A DNA stretch of 64,000 bases from Lacibacter luteus (GCF_004118265.1 NZ_SDHW01000006.1:186001-250000), one strand, 5' to 3'; counted from the first letter of the stretch, positions 55,544 through 64,000 are shown. Notes: generated from the sequence alone by a model not told the origin. Made by a program: numbers and translations.

Positions 55544-55854
55544 GCGACATACCCGTTTCACATATTTTATTCGTCAGCACAGCGCTGTTCTTTATCGGCA
55601 TGTATGGTTTGTTTACACGACGTAACATGATTACGATGCTGATGGCGATTGAACTTATTCTGAACAGCGTTAACATCAACTTCGTGGTGTTTAATAAATA
55701 TCTCTATCCCGAAAAATTAGACGGCATCTTCTTTACCATATTTATTGTAACCATCGCTGCAGCCGAAGCAGCTGTAGCAATTGCCATCATTATTAATCTT
55801 TACCGCAGTCATAAATCCATTGATGTGGAAGATGCAACTGATATGAAATACTAG
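55540..55854 (+). CDS. nuoK: NADH-quinone oxidoreductase subunit K
   Basis: A small antiporter-like membrane subunit with three segments. The motif MLMAIELILNSVNINFV contains the conserved membrane Glu, and the second one lies in AAAEAAVAIAI. At 104 residues the length is normal. Confidence 0.96.
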   Translation: MSDIPVSHILFVSTALFFIGMYGLFTRRNMITMLMAIELILNSVNINFVVFNKYLYPEKLDGIFFTIFIVTIAAAEAAVAIAIIINLYRSHKSIDVEDATDMKY

Positions 55855-56039
55855 GCGGCCCCCTCTAACTCCCCCAAAGGGTGAGAAAGGCATGGCACAA
55901 GCCTAGTTTATGAACGACTTAAATTAAATAGACAGTCGCTGAATGAAAAGAATAGATGAAATGTTTAAAAACTATTGTTCAATAAAAAAATAAAAGCCCG
56001 GCCTCCCTCTCTAACGGAGAGGGAACGAGGGTGAGGCAT
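55855..56039 (+). repeat. nuo-operon repeat 4 (nuoK-nuoL gap)
   Basis: Begins after the nuoK stop with GCGGCCCCCTCTAACTCCCC and ends with hairpin CCCTCTC-taacg-GAGAGGG (56005-56023) and GGGTGAGGC directly before the nuoL ATG at 56040. Its core matches repeat 3 over about 90 bases with gaps (AATGAAAAG, TGAAATG, ACTATTGTT, CGGCCTC). Confidence 0.75.
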
Positions 56040-57971
56040 ATGAACTACTCATCATACATTGCTCTTATTCCGCTTTTGCCCCTGGCAGCATTTGTATTGC
56101 TGGGTTTGTTTGGGCGAAAGTATTTTAACCGGTCGGCCGGTATTATTGCCACATTGTTTTTATTGATCGCAACAGTACTGTCGCTTTACACTGCTTACCA
56201 ATACTTTTTTGTGAATGGCAAAGTTGGAGATGCTTATCAAAGCATCACTGCATTAAACTATACTTGGCTTACGTTCAGCGAAAATGTTTCGATTGATATG
56301 GGCATTATGCTCGATCCTATTTCGGTGATGATGCTCGTGGTGGTAACCTTTGTTTCGCTGATGGTGCACATCTTCAGTCTCGGTTATATGAAAGGCGAAG
56401 AACGATTTGCCACTTACTATTCCTTTCTTGGTTTATTTACGTTTTCGATGCTGGGTCTGGTGGTATCATCCAATCTTTTCCAGATCTACATGTTCTGGGA
56501 GTTGGTTGGTGCTTCCTCTTATTTACTCATCGGTTACTACTTCCAGAAACCATCGGCAGTTGCTGCATCAAAAAAAGCATTCATTGTAACACGCTTTGCC
56601 GATCTTGGTTTTCTCATCGGTATATTGATCCTTGCATTTTATGGTGAAAGCTTAGACTTCAATACCATTATTCAAAATTTAACTACACAACAATCTTCAC
56701 AATTCTTAGCTATCACCTCTGCTTCATTCATTGGCATCTCTGCATTAACATGGGGATTGGTGATGGTGTTCATGGGTGGTGCAGGTAAGAGTGCCATGTT
56801 TCCGTTACACATCTGGTTACCCGATGCCATGGAAGGCCCAACGCCTGTTTCTGCATTGATCCACGCAGCAACGATGGTGGTGGCCGGTGTGTTTCTTGTT
56901 GCAAGATTATTTCCTGTATTCTCCATCAACACCGATGCATTAACTGTTGTTACCATCATTGGTGTTACGTCTGCTTTGTTTGCAGCCATCATTGCCTGTA
57001 CGCAAACAGATATTAAACGTGTACTCGCCTACTCTACCATGAGCCAGATCGGTTACATGATGTTTGCACTTGGTGTTAGTGGTTATAGTGGAGAAAATGG
57101 ACTGGGTTATACTGCTGCCATGTTTCATTTGTTTACACATGCCTTCTTTAAATCGTTGTTGTTCCTTGGCGCAGGTGCTGTTATTCATTTAGTGCACAGT
57201 AATGAAATGAAAGATATGGGTGGCTTACGCAAGTTGATGCCCATTACACATATCAGTTTCTTAATTGCCTGTTTAGCTATTGCCGGCATCTGGCCATTTG
57301 CAGGTTTCTTCAGTAAAGAAGAAATTCTGTTGGCAGCGTATAACAAAAGCATGGTTGTGTATGTGATCGCTTTACTTACATCCGGACTCACTGCTTTTTA
57401 TATGTTCCGTTTGTATTTCTCTATCTTCTGGAACAAAGAAGCTGATGCACATGATCATCACGGCGAAGGAACATTTTCCATGAAACTTCCTTTGATCTTA
57501 TTAGCTGTATGCAGTATCGCTGCAGGCTTTATCCATTTTGGTGAATATGTTTCAAGTGATGGCAAAGCCTTGCCTTCCGAATTTCATCTCAGCTTTGCAT
57601 TAGCACCGCTTGCATTAGGTATTGGCGGTATTTTGTTGGCTATGTGGTTGTACAAAACAGCAAACGATAAGCCGCAACGTTTGGCAACATCATTGGGCGG
57701 TTTATACAAAGCTGCATCGAAAAAATTCTATATTGATGAACTCTATTTATTCATCACCAAAAAACTTGTGTTCAATCTGATTGGTCGTCCTGCGGCATGG
57801 ATCGATAAAAATATTGTTGATGGGTTGATGAATAGTATTGCTGCAGCAACAGGATGGCTATCGAACCTGATTAAATCGTTGCAATCCGGTAAAGTGCAGA
57901 ACTACCTGTTGTATTTCTTTGGTGGAATTGCTGCACTCGTGATCATATTTATTTACATCTGGAAACCATAA
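56040..57971 (+). CDS. nuoL: NADH-quinone oxidoreductase subunit L
   Basis: The distal proton-pumping, antiporter-like subunit with the long lateral helix at the C terminus. Start at the ATG at 56040 (MNYSSYIALIPLLPLAAF); the GTG at 56031 lies in repeat 4. Motifs FWELVGASSYLLIGYY and LPDAMEGPTPVSALIHAATM are typical. At 643 residues the length is normal. Confidence 0.96.
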   Translation: MNYSSYIALIPLLPLAAFVLLGLFGRKYFNRSAGIIATLFLLIATVLSLYTAYQYFFVNGKVGDAYQSITALNYTWLTFSENVSIDMGIMLDPISVMMLVVVTFVSLMVHIFSLGYMKGEERFATYYSFLGLFTFSMLGLVVSSNLFQIYMFWELVGASSYLLIGYYFQKPSAVAASKKAFIVTRFADLGFLIGILILAFYGESLDFNTIIQNLTTQQSSQFLAITSASFIGISALTWGLVMVFMGGAGKSAMFPLHIWLPDAMEGPTPVSALIHAATMVVAGVFLVARLFPVFSINTDALTVVTIIGVTSALFAAIIACTQTDIKRVLAYSTMSQIGYMMFALGVSGYSGENGLGYTAAMFHLFTHAFFKSLLFLGAGAVIHLVHSNEMKDMGGLRKLMPITHISFLIACLAIAGIWPFAGFFSKEEILLAAYNKSMVVYVIALLTSGLTAFYMFRLYFSIFWNKEADAHDHHGEGTFSMKLPLILLAVCSIAAGFIHFGEYVSSDGKALPSEFHLSFALAPLALGIGGILLAMWLYKTANDKPQRLATSLGGLYKAASKKFYIDELYLFITKKLVFNLIGRPAAWIDKNIVDGLMNSIAAATGWLSNLIKSLQSGKVQNYLLYFFGGIAALVIIFIYIWKP

Positions 57972-57973
57972 CT

Positions 57974-59464
57974 ATGAACCTTTCTTTACTACTCATATTG
58001 CCCCTTGTGTTTTCACTGCTGGTATTGCTGGTGAAAGGTCAACAGCAGGTACGCAGTGTTGCATTAGCAGGTGCTGTTGCACAACTTGGAATGAGTATTT
58101 ACTTATTGATGCAATTTCTTAGCGAACGTGCTGTAAACAACGCAGCTTATTTGTTTGAACATGATCACAGCTGGTATCATGCATTAAAAATTCATTACCA
58201 TGTGGGCGTGGATGGTATTTCTGTTGCGATGATATTGCTCACTTCGTTTGTTGTACTTGCAGGTGTGTTGGTTTCGTGGAAACAGGAAAAGCTGTACAAA
58301 GAATTTTTCTTCCTGCTGTTGTTTTTAAGTTTAGGTGCATACGGTTTCTTTTTATCGCTCGATATTTTCCTGATGTTCTTCTTCCTGGAAGTAGCAGTAA
58401 TACCAAAGTTCTTACTCATCGGTATCTGGGGCAGCGGTAAAAAAGAATACAGTGCATTAAAGCTTGCGTTGATGTTGATGGCAGGTTCTGCATTGGTATT
58501 TGTCGGACTTGCAGGTTTGTTCTTCAACAGCAATGTTGATGGCACACATACGTTCGATATTGTAAAACTTGCAACAAATCCGTTAGCAACCGATCTGCAA
58601 CGATTCTTCTTCCCATTTGCATTCATCGGCTTTGGCATATTCACTGCATTGTTTCCATTTCATACATGGGTGCCCGATGGTCACTCCAGTGCACCAACAG
58701 CAGCGTCGATGTTCTTAGCAGGTATCTCCATGAAGCTTGGAGGTTACGGTTGTTTACGTGTGGCAACATGGCTCATGCCTGATGCAGCACAACATTATTC
58801 AACCATCATCATCATCCTTGCATGTATCGCTATTCTGTATGGCGCATTTGCGACCATGATGCAGACCGATCTTAAATACATCAATGCGTATTCATCGGTT
58901 AGTCACTGCGGATTTGTATTGCTGGGTATTGGTATGCTGACGAAGACAGCCATTAATGGTGCTGTGTTGCAAATGGTAAGTCATGGTTTAATGACGGCTC
59001 TTTTCTTCGCTGTGATCGGTATGATCTACGACCGTACACATACACGACAGGTGGCACAACTCGGCGGCTTGTTAAAAGTGATGCCATTTATTTCATCGGT
59101 GTTTGTCATTGCAGGTTTGTGTTCGCTTGGCTTACCTGGTTTAAGTGGGTTTGTTGCGGAGATGACGGTGTTCATGGGTAGCTGGCAACGGGCAGGTGCA
59201 TTTTATCATACTGCAACTATTGTTGCATGTGCATCGATTGTTGTAACAGCTGTTTATATTTTGCGTGCAGTTGGTTCCAGCATTATGGGACCAATAAGCA
59301 ACAACGAACATGTAAGTTTAAGTGATGCAGGCTGGCACGAACGTACAGCTGCAATTGTATTACTGGCAGGAATTTTAATCATGGGCATTGCACCATTCTG
59401 GTTAACGGATCTCATCAATCCCGGAACAGAAGTGCTGATGCAAAAGATCGGATCGATAAAGTAA
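57974..59464 (+). CDS. nuoM: NADH-quinone oxidoreductase subunit M
   Basis: A proton-pumping, antiporter-like subunit with about fourteen membrane segments. Motif MFFFLEVAVIPKFLLIGIWG holds the essential Glu, and LPFHTWVPDGHSSAPTAAS-type sequence marks the family. At 496 residues the length is normal. 2 bp after nuoL. Confidence 0.96.
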   Translation: MNLSLLLILPLVFSLLVLLVKGQQQVRSVALAGAVAQLGMSIYLLMQFLSERAVNNAAYLFEHDHSWYHALKIHYHVGVDGISVAMILLTSFVVLAGVLVSWKQEKLYKEFFFLLLFLSLGAYGFFLSLDIFLMFFFLEVAVIPKFLLIGIWGSGKKEYSALKLALMLMAGSALVFVGLAGLFFNSNVDGTHTFDIVKLATNPLATDLQRFFFPFAFIGFGIFTALFPFHTWVPDGHSSAPTAASMFLAGISMKLGGYGCLRVATWLMPDAAQHYSTIIIILACIAILYGAFATMMQTDLKYINAYSSVSHCGFVLLGIGMLTKTAINGAVLQMVSHGLMTALFFAVIGMIYDRTHTRQVAQLGGLLKVMPFISSVFVIAGLCSLGLPGLSGFVAEMTVFMGSWQRAGAFYHTATIVACASIVVTAVYILRAVGSSIMGPISNNEHVSLSDAGWHERTAAIVLLAGILIMGIAPFWLTDLINPGTEVLMQKIGSIK

Positions 59465-59472
59465 ACGAAGCT

Positions 59473-60876
59473 ATGAGTAACTTTTTTCTTTTACTGCAAC
59501 AGGAACTGCTGTTAACAGCAATCATCTTCGTGTTGCTATTTGTAAAACTGAGTGCAAAGGAATGGAACGGTAAAACAGTTCTGTCCCTCATCAATATATT
59601 ATTGGTCATTAACCTGGCAGCGGGTTTCTTTTTTAAAGAAAAAGGAACGCTGTTTGGCGATATGTATCAAACCAACGATCTGTTGCGTTTGGAAAAAAAC
59701 ATTCTCAACCTCGGCACATTGCTCATTTCATTACAAGCATATAACTGGTTATTGAAACATAAACATGCGATTGAGTTTTATGTACTCATGCTTTCTACAT
59801 TATTAGGCATGTATTTTATGTTGAGCAGCAGCAACCTGCTGATGTTTTATGTTGGTCTTGAACTGGCAAGTATTCCATTGGCAGCATTGGCGAATTTCGA
59901 TCTCGATAAAAAACGTTCTTCTGAAGCGGCGATGAAATACATCATGAGCTCGGCTTTTGCATCGGGTTTATTACTGTTTGGTATTTCCATGATCTATGGC
60001 ATGGTTGGTTCTGTTGGCTTTGCCGAAATTACCGCAGCAGCTTCTGAAAATCCCTTGTTCCTGTTTGGTTTTATACTCATCATTGCAGGTTTTGGTTTTA
60101 AAATATCTGCAGTGCCTTTTCATTTATGGACAGCCGACGTATACGAAGGTGCGCCTGTTGCTGTTACATCTTATCTCTCCGTTATTTCAAAAGGCAGTAT
60201 GTTGTTTGTAATGACGAGTGTGTTGTTTACTGTATTCAGCAAGCTTCTGTTTCAGTGGTACAATATTGTTGCTGTGCTGGCTGTATTATCAATGATCGTT
60301 GGTAACCTCTTTGCCATCCGTCAGCAAAACATCAAACGCTTTCTTGCCTTTTCTTCTATATCGCAGGTTGGTTTTATTTTAGTTGGCATGTCAGGTGCTA
60401 ATGCTGAAAGCTACAGTTCGATTATTTATTTTGTATTGGTGTATTTATTCTCAAACCTTGCTGCCTTTGCAGTGATCAATGTAGTGAGTGAAGCAAGCGG
60501 CAAAGAAAATATTGATGATTACAAAGGATTTTACAAAACCAATCCAGCACTTACATGGGTATTGGCAGTTGCTTTATTTTCATTAGCCGGTATTCCGCCG
60601 ACTGCAGGTTTCTTTGGTAAATTCTTTTTGCTTTTGGGTGGAGCAAGCAAAGGCAATTACCTGCTCATTATTGTTGCAGCGTTGAACATGGTTCTATCGT
60701 TGTATTACTACCTGCGCATCATCAAAGCCATGTTTATGGATGCAAATGAAACACCTGTTGAAAGAGTAGCACTCAACTGGAGTCCGAAAATCTCCATGTT
60801 TGTTTGTGTGGCAGGCATTGTTGTTACCGGCATCATCAGCGGTGCTTATGAATATATTTACTCGTTGTTGAAATAA
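59473..60876 (+). CDS. nuoN: NADH-quinone oxidoreductase subunit N
   Basis: The third antiporter-like pump subunit. Motifs MFYVGLELASIPLAALANF, FHLWTADVYEGAPVAVTSYL and LAGIPPTAGFFGKFFLL are typical. At 467 residues the length is normal. 8 bp after nuoM; the last recognised nuo gene. Confidence 0.96.
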   Translation: MSNFFLLLQQELLLTAIIFVLLFVKLSAKEWNGKTVLSLINILLVINLAAGFFFKEKGTLFGDMYQTNDLLRLEKNILNLGTLLISLQAYNWLLKHKHAIEFYVLMLSTLLGMYFMLSSSNLLMFYVGLELASIPLAALANFDLDKKRSSEAAMKYIMSSAFASGLLLFGISMIYGMVGSVGFAEITAAASENPLFLFGFILIIAGFGFKISAVPFHLWTADVYEGAPVAVTSYLSVISKGSMLFVMTSVLFTVFSKLLFQWYNIVAVLAVLSMIVGNLFAIRQQNIKRFLAFSSISQVGFILVGMSGANAESYSSIIYFVLVYLFSNLAAFAVINVVSEASGKENIDDYKGFYKTNPALTWVLAVALFSLAGIPPTAGFFGKFFLLLGGASKGNYLLIIVAALNMVLSLYYYLRIIKAMFMDANETPVERVALNWSPKISMFVCVAGIVVTGIISGAYEYIYSLLK

Positions 60877-60884
60877 TTTTTGAG

Positions 60885-60917
60885 ATCGTACTTTGTACTT
60901 CGTAAATCGTACTTATT
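60885..60917. repeat. CGTACTT-type short repeats before the gene at 60918
   Basis: CGTACTTTGTACTTCGTAAA and CGTACTTA follow one another. The same units in the same plus-strand sense lie at 32696-32735. Confidence 0.4.
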
Positions 60918-61325
60918 ATGGCTATTAATAAAAATCATGAGTTTGAAGAGCTGGATGGCGTGAAGTGTGCGATCGTAGAAAAGAATGCATCGCCTGAACG
61001 TGTAGCCTTTTTAAAAAACTTACTTGAACAGAATCGTTATACAGTTGTAGTGGTGGCATCTCCTCCACCAAAAGCTGCGCCTGCACCAAAACCGGTTGAA
61101 GGCGAAGAAGCTCCGCCTGTTGTTGAAGCACCGCCGCCTCCATCAACTTTTACCGTTGGTGTTACCGATGTAACATTCAATCCTACCAATGCTATTTTCG
61201 GTCGTTTGTTGAAAACAAAAAGCGGACAGGTTGTTACACTTGCCTACTGGAACCAGGAAGAACAAAACAGTGATGATACAATTCCGTATTTTGCGCAGGA
61301 TGAAATCATCAGCAAATGGAAATAA
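60918..61325 (+). CDS. protein of unknown function with a Pro/Ala-rich linker, after nuoN
   Basis: A 135-residue protein without signal peptide or membrane segment. Two small parts flank a linker rich in Pro, Ala and Glu at about 47-76: an N-terminal part (KCAIVEKNASPERVAFLKNL) and a C-terminal part (FTVGVTDVTFNPTNAIFGRL). I recognise no family. It follows nuoN by 41 bp, so it may be carried on the nuo transcript. Confidence 0.65.
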   Translation: MAINKNHEFEELDGVKCAIVEKNASPERVAFLKNLLEQNRYTVVVVASPPPKAAPAPKPVEGEEAPPVVEAPPPPSTFTVGVTDVTFNPTNAIFGRLLKTKSGQVVTLAYWNQEEQNSDDTIPYFAQDEIISKWK

Positions 61326-61330
61326 AAAAC

Positions 61331-61768
61331 ATGTTCGATAAACAGGCGTTTGAAGAGATTCAGCAACGTCTGCAAAACTTAACCATCCACCATCAACGTC
61401 AGTGGGGAAAAATGACAGCAGCACAAATGCTCACCCATTGCAAGGAAGCGTATAAAGTTCCGCTCACGAGCAAACCATTGAAGCGTAATCCCATCAGTTA
61501 TATCGGCTGGCTGTTTCGTCCCATTTTATACAACTCAAAACCATACAGGCAAAGTTTGCCCACTGCCCCTAACTTTATTGTAAAGGACGAACGTGATTTC
61601 GAAAAAGAAAAAGCCGAGATGCTTTCCATTACCAAAGCTTTTCATGAAAAAGGTGCAGCAGGTGTTGGCGATAAAGTACATCCCTTCTTTGGAAAGATGA
61701 CGGCCGAACAATGGGGCAAGAGTATGTGGAAACATCTTGACCATCATTTGCGGCAGTTTGGAGCGTAA
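61331..61768 (+). CDS. DUF1569 (DinB-like) protein
   Basis: A 145-residue cytoplasmic protein with a four-helix DinB-like pattern: HHQRQWGKMTAAQMLTHCKE near the start and MTAEQWGKSMWKHLDHHLRQ at the end, with His residues that could bind a metal. Start taken at the ATG at 61331; one at 61316 overlaps the previous gene. The function of this family is unknown. Confidence 0.78.
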   Translation: MFDKQAFEEIQQRLQNLTIHHQRQWGKMTAAQMLTHCKEAYKVPLTSKPLKRNPISYIGWLFRPILYNSKPYRQSLPTAPNFIVKDERDFEKEKAEMLSITKAFHEKGAAGVGDKVHPFFGKMTAEQWGKSMWKHLDHHLRQFGA

Positions 61769-61803
61769 GCCACAACCTTATTACTTACTTTAAAACACCT
61801 CGT

Positions 61804-62862
61804 ATGAGTAGATTTTTGATACTTATTTCATTTCTATTATTAGTTCTTAGCGGTTCAATAGCTTGCAAGAAAAAAAAGAACCCTCAACCAGAACCTCCTC
61901 CATCCGTGAAAGACGTTTATGTTGCAGGCCATACGATGATGGGAAGTAATGCCATAGCCAAATACTGGAAAAACGGCGTTGCGACAGAATTAACAAAAGG
62001 CACCACCAGAGCATATGTAGCATCCATTTTTGTTTCGGGAGAAGATATTTATGTTGCAGGAACAGAAAGTACCAGCCAACATGATATTGTAAAATACTGG
62101 AAAAATGGAAACCAAGTTAATCTTACTGATGGTTCAAGACTTGCATTTGTGTACTCAATGACTGTTGATAAAAATGATGTGTATATAGCTGGTGCAGAAA
62201 GTGCCGGAGTATGGCAAATTGCAAAATATTGGAAAAACGGCACTAGCGTTAACCTTACAACCGGAACAAATGATGCATACGCATTTAGCATCGCTATTTC
62301 AAACAATGATGTTTATGTTGCAGGTTCTGAAAGAAATTCTTCCGGTAAAAATGTTGCGAAATACTGGAAAAACGGCAATCCCGTTTCTTTGTCAAACGGA
62401 ACATTTGATGCGGTAGCAAAAGCAATTACAATTTCCGGGAATGATGTGTATGTAGCCGGGAGTGAAAAAAATGCAGAAAATAAAACAGTAGCTAAATACT
62501 GGAAGAACGGATCAGTAGTTAATTTTATGGGAGATACAATTAATAGTGAAGCTACCAGCTTGTGTGTAATAAACAATGATGTGTACATTGGAGGATATTA
62601 CAATAATGGAAAGGACAATGCTGTTTACTGGAAAAATGGAGAGATGACTATTCTGTCAAGCACATCAAACAATACAATAGTAACTGGAATTGTAGCTTTT
62701 GGCTCGGATATTTATATATGTGGAACAGAACGGGAACCTATTTCTGGTCAAGCCACACAAGCACTGTATTGGAAGAATAACCAATTATTAACTCTTACAA
62801 ACAATGGAGCTGGCACATTAGGAAATTCAATCTTTCTTACTTTAACTAAAAATAATTATTAA
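61804..62862 (+). CDS. lipoprotein with seven propeller-like repeats
   Basis: A 352-residue lipoprotein with lipobox GSIAC (C21), a Lys-rich and Pro-rich stretch, then seven repeats of 43-45 residues that begin with DVYVAG or DIYVAG at 37, 81, 125, 169, 214, 259 and 302 and contain KYWKNG in the middle. The number and length suggest a seven-bladed beta-propeller on the cell surface or in the periplasm. The first five repeats are much more alike than the last two. By eye the gene is more AT-rich than its neighbours. Confidence 0.82.
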   Translation: MSRFLILISFLLLVLSGSIACKKKKNPQPEPPPSVKDVYVAGHTMMGSNAIAKYWKNGVATELTKGTTRAYVASIFVSGEDIYVAGTESTSQHDIVKYWKNGNQVNLTDGSRLAFVYSMTVDKNDVYIAGAESAGVWQIAKYWKNGTSVNLTTGTNDAYAFSIAISNNDVYVAGSERNSSGKNVAKYWKNGNPVSLSNGTFDAVAKAITISGNDVYVAGSEKNAENKTVAKYWKNGSVVNFMGDTINSEATSLCVINNDVYIGGYYNNGKDNAVYWKNGEMTILSSTSNNTIVTGIVAFGSDIYICGTEREPISGQATQALYWKNNQLLTLTNNGAGTLGNSIFLTLTKNNY

Positions 62863-62869
62863 CAATCTC

Positions 62870-63115
62870 ATGGCACAAAAACAACTCTCAGAAATGAGCG
62901 AAGAAGAATTAAAGAAGAACATTAAAATGATGACCGTTGCTGTATCGGTTATTCTTGTATCGATTCTCATCATGGCAGTCTCGGCTGTTTATACATATAC
63001 CAAAAAAGGATTTACAGCAACAACTATTTTACCTGTTGTGTTCCTGCCCATTGCTTTAATGAACATTATGAATCTGAAAAAGATCAAAGCAGAGTTGGCA
63101 TCGAGAAAAAAATAA
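62870..63115 (+). CDS. small membrane protein of unknown function
   Basis: An 81-residue protein with an acidic start (SEMSEEELKKN), two membrane segments at about 20-42 and 49-66, and a basic end (LKKIKAELASRKK). No cysteine. I recognise no family. It follows the propeller lipoprotein by 7 bp and ends before a strong terminator. Confidence 0.7.
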   Translation: MAQKQLSEMSEEELKKNIKMMTVAVSVILVSILIMAVSAVYTYTKKGFTATTILPVVFLPIALMNIMNLKKIKAELASRKK

Positions 63116-63139
63116 TCTTCTACTTCGTTATACAATGTT

Positions 63140-63175
63140 AAAGGGAGTTTCTCACGAAACTCCCTTTGCTTTATT
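63140..63175. terminator. bidirectional terminator between convergent genes
   Basis: AAAGGGAGTTTC (63140-63151) pairs perfectly with GAAACTCCCTTT (63156-63167) with a TCAC loop. T residues follow on the plus strand and A residues lie on the other side. Confidence 0.85.
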
Positions 63176-63194
63176 CATATGGGTTTAATCTCCT

Positions 63195-64000
63195 TTACAA
63201 TCCTTTCAATGTTTGCAGCCTGTGCCACTTCCCTTCTTTCATTTCTTCTGCTGTTTCCAGGAAACGTGCAGCCAATGCAGGATCTTTTGCTTTAATCACA
63301 TTGAAACGGTTTTCATGATACATGAATTCACTCAATGGTAACGATGGGTCTTTTGAATCAACCACAAAGCGTTCTCCTTTTGGTTTCATCGGGTTGTAGT
63401 GGAACAATGGCCAGTAACCACTCTTCACTGCAAAATCCTGTTCTTCTGCACCATGTGCCATATCAATACCATGCGCAATACAATGACTGTAAGCAATGAT
63501 CAACGATGGACCGGGATATGCTTCTGCTTCAAGAATGGTACGCACAGTATGCATATCATTTCCACCCATTGCTATCTGTGCAACATAAGCGGTGCCATGT
63601 GCAATGGCCTGCATCGCAAGGTCTTTCTTACCTGCTGTTTTACCATTTACACTAAACTTGGCACTTGCACCAATAGGTGTTGCTTTTGATTTTTGTCCAC
63701 CGGTGTTGCTGTACACTTCGGTATCGAGCACCATGATGTTTACATTTTCACCTGTGCTGAGGATATGATCCAAACCACCGTAACCAATATCATAAGCCCA
63801 ACCATCACCACCAATGATCCAGATCGATTTTTCTTCTAAGAAATCTGCAAGATGGAAGAGATTCAATGCAGCCATTGAACGTTCACGACTTAAACGAAGC
63901 TTCAGTTCTTTCACCAGTTCATGTTTCTCTGCTAACTCAGCTTCAGTGGTTCCGTTATTATTGATGATCTTGTCAACCAACTCTTCACCAACCATCGGAC
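63195..64000 (-). CDS. nifJ: pyruvate:ferredoxin (flavodoxin) oxidoreductase, C-terminal part
   Basis: The gene runs off the right end; only about 268 C-terminal codons are present. The thiamine-diphosphate domain is clear: GGDGWAYDIGYGGLDHIL and EVYSNTGGQKSKATP, followed by HGIDMAHGAEEQ. The methionine at 63995 is internal. The enzyme turns pyruvate and CoA into acetyl-CoA and CO2 and reduces ferredoxin or flavodoxin. Its nearness to a complex I operon without the NADH module is of interest. Confidence 0.93.
   Translation of the reverse strand, partial: PMVGEELVDKIINNNGTTEAELAEKHELVKELKLRLSRERSMAALNLFHLADFLEEKSIWIIGGDGWAYDIGYGGLDHILSTGENVNIMVLDTEVYSNTGGQKSKATPIGASAKFSVNGKTAGKKDLAMQAIAHGTAYVAQIAMGGNDMHTVRTILEAEAYPGPSLIIAYSHCIAHGIDMAHGAEEQDFAVKSGYWPLFHYNPMKPKGERFVVDSKDPSLPLSEFMYHENRFNVIKAKDPALAARFLETAEEMKEGKWHRLQTLKGL

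Noticed and set aside
53024-56039. Remnants of nuoE, nuoF or nuoG in the nuo gaps
   Set aside because: None of the gap sequences encodes iron-sulfur, FMN or NADH-binding motifs in any frame that I could see.
61804-62862. CRISPR-like spacing in the repetitive gene
   Set aside because: The period of about 132 bp is three times the 44-residue protein repeat, and the repeats diverge at third codon positions; it is a coding repeat.

Overview
The window is chromosomal DNA from a member of the Bacteroidota, most likely family Chitinophagaceae. The evidence is a SusC/SusD pair controlled by an ECF sigma factor and a FecR-type anti-sigma factor, Bacteroidota lipoproteins, the dcw order ending murG-murC-ftsQ-ftsA-ftsZ without ddl, an atpD-atpC pair separated from the rest of the ATP synthase, and promoters that fit the Bacteroidota pattern (TTG-like -33, TAnnTTTG -7). 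The family assignment is inference.

Layout, left to right. (1) 1-104: the 3' part of a tRNA-Leu(GAG) and its terminator. (2) 194-18588, all minus: a large locus transcribed from right to left as ECF sigma, FecR, SusC, SusD, DUF4843-type lipoprotein, PKD-like lipoprotein, two TlpA-type thioredoxins, zinc metalloprotease, DsbD N-domain protein, DsbD and a CysK-like enzyme. No carbohydrate-active enzyme lies inside it. The content suggests uptake of peptides or another non-sugar ligand, coupled to extracytoplasmic thiol chemistry. (3) 18677-24036: a GH127-type glycosidase and three envelope proteins of unknown role. (4) 24183-41036, minus: the division and cell-wall (dcw) cluster mraZ-rsmH-ftsL-ftsI-murE-mraY-murD-ftsW-murG-murC-ftsQ-ftsA-ftsZ, with GTG-type direct repeats at 10-bp spacing in front of mraZ that look like its autoregulatory operator. 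(5) 41558-49115: sensor kinase, YqgE, a two-domain VOC protein, a DUF4139 protein with a SusC-like domain inserted, a small secreted protein, and atpD-atpC. (6) 49621-60876, plus: a ferredoxin-NADP reductase-like flavoprotein, then nuoABCD-HIJKLMN. The NADH-oxidising subunits nuoE, nuoF and nuoG are absent. (7) 60918-64000: small unknown proteins, a lipoprotein with seven propeller-like repeats, and the 3' end of a pyruvate:ferredoxin/flavodoxin oxidoreductase gene.

Two points stand out. First, an 11-subunit complex I lies between a ferredoxin-NADP reductase-like gene and a pyruvate:ferredoxin oxidoreductase gene, which suggests (but does not prove) a ferredoxin-fed respiratory complex. Second, four related GC-ended, AT-cored palindromic repeats of about 125-185 bp fill four stop-to-start gaps of the nuo operon, one of them at the usual site of nuoEFG; other nuo junctions are tight. 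Several further palindromic or low-complexity repeats lie in the spacers of the dcw cluster and elsewhere. I found no CRISPR array, transposase or prophage.
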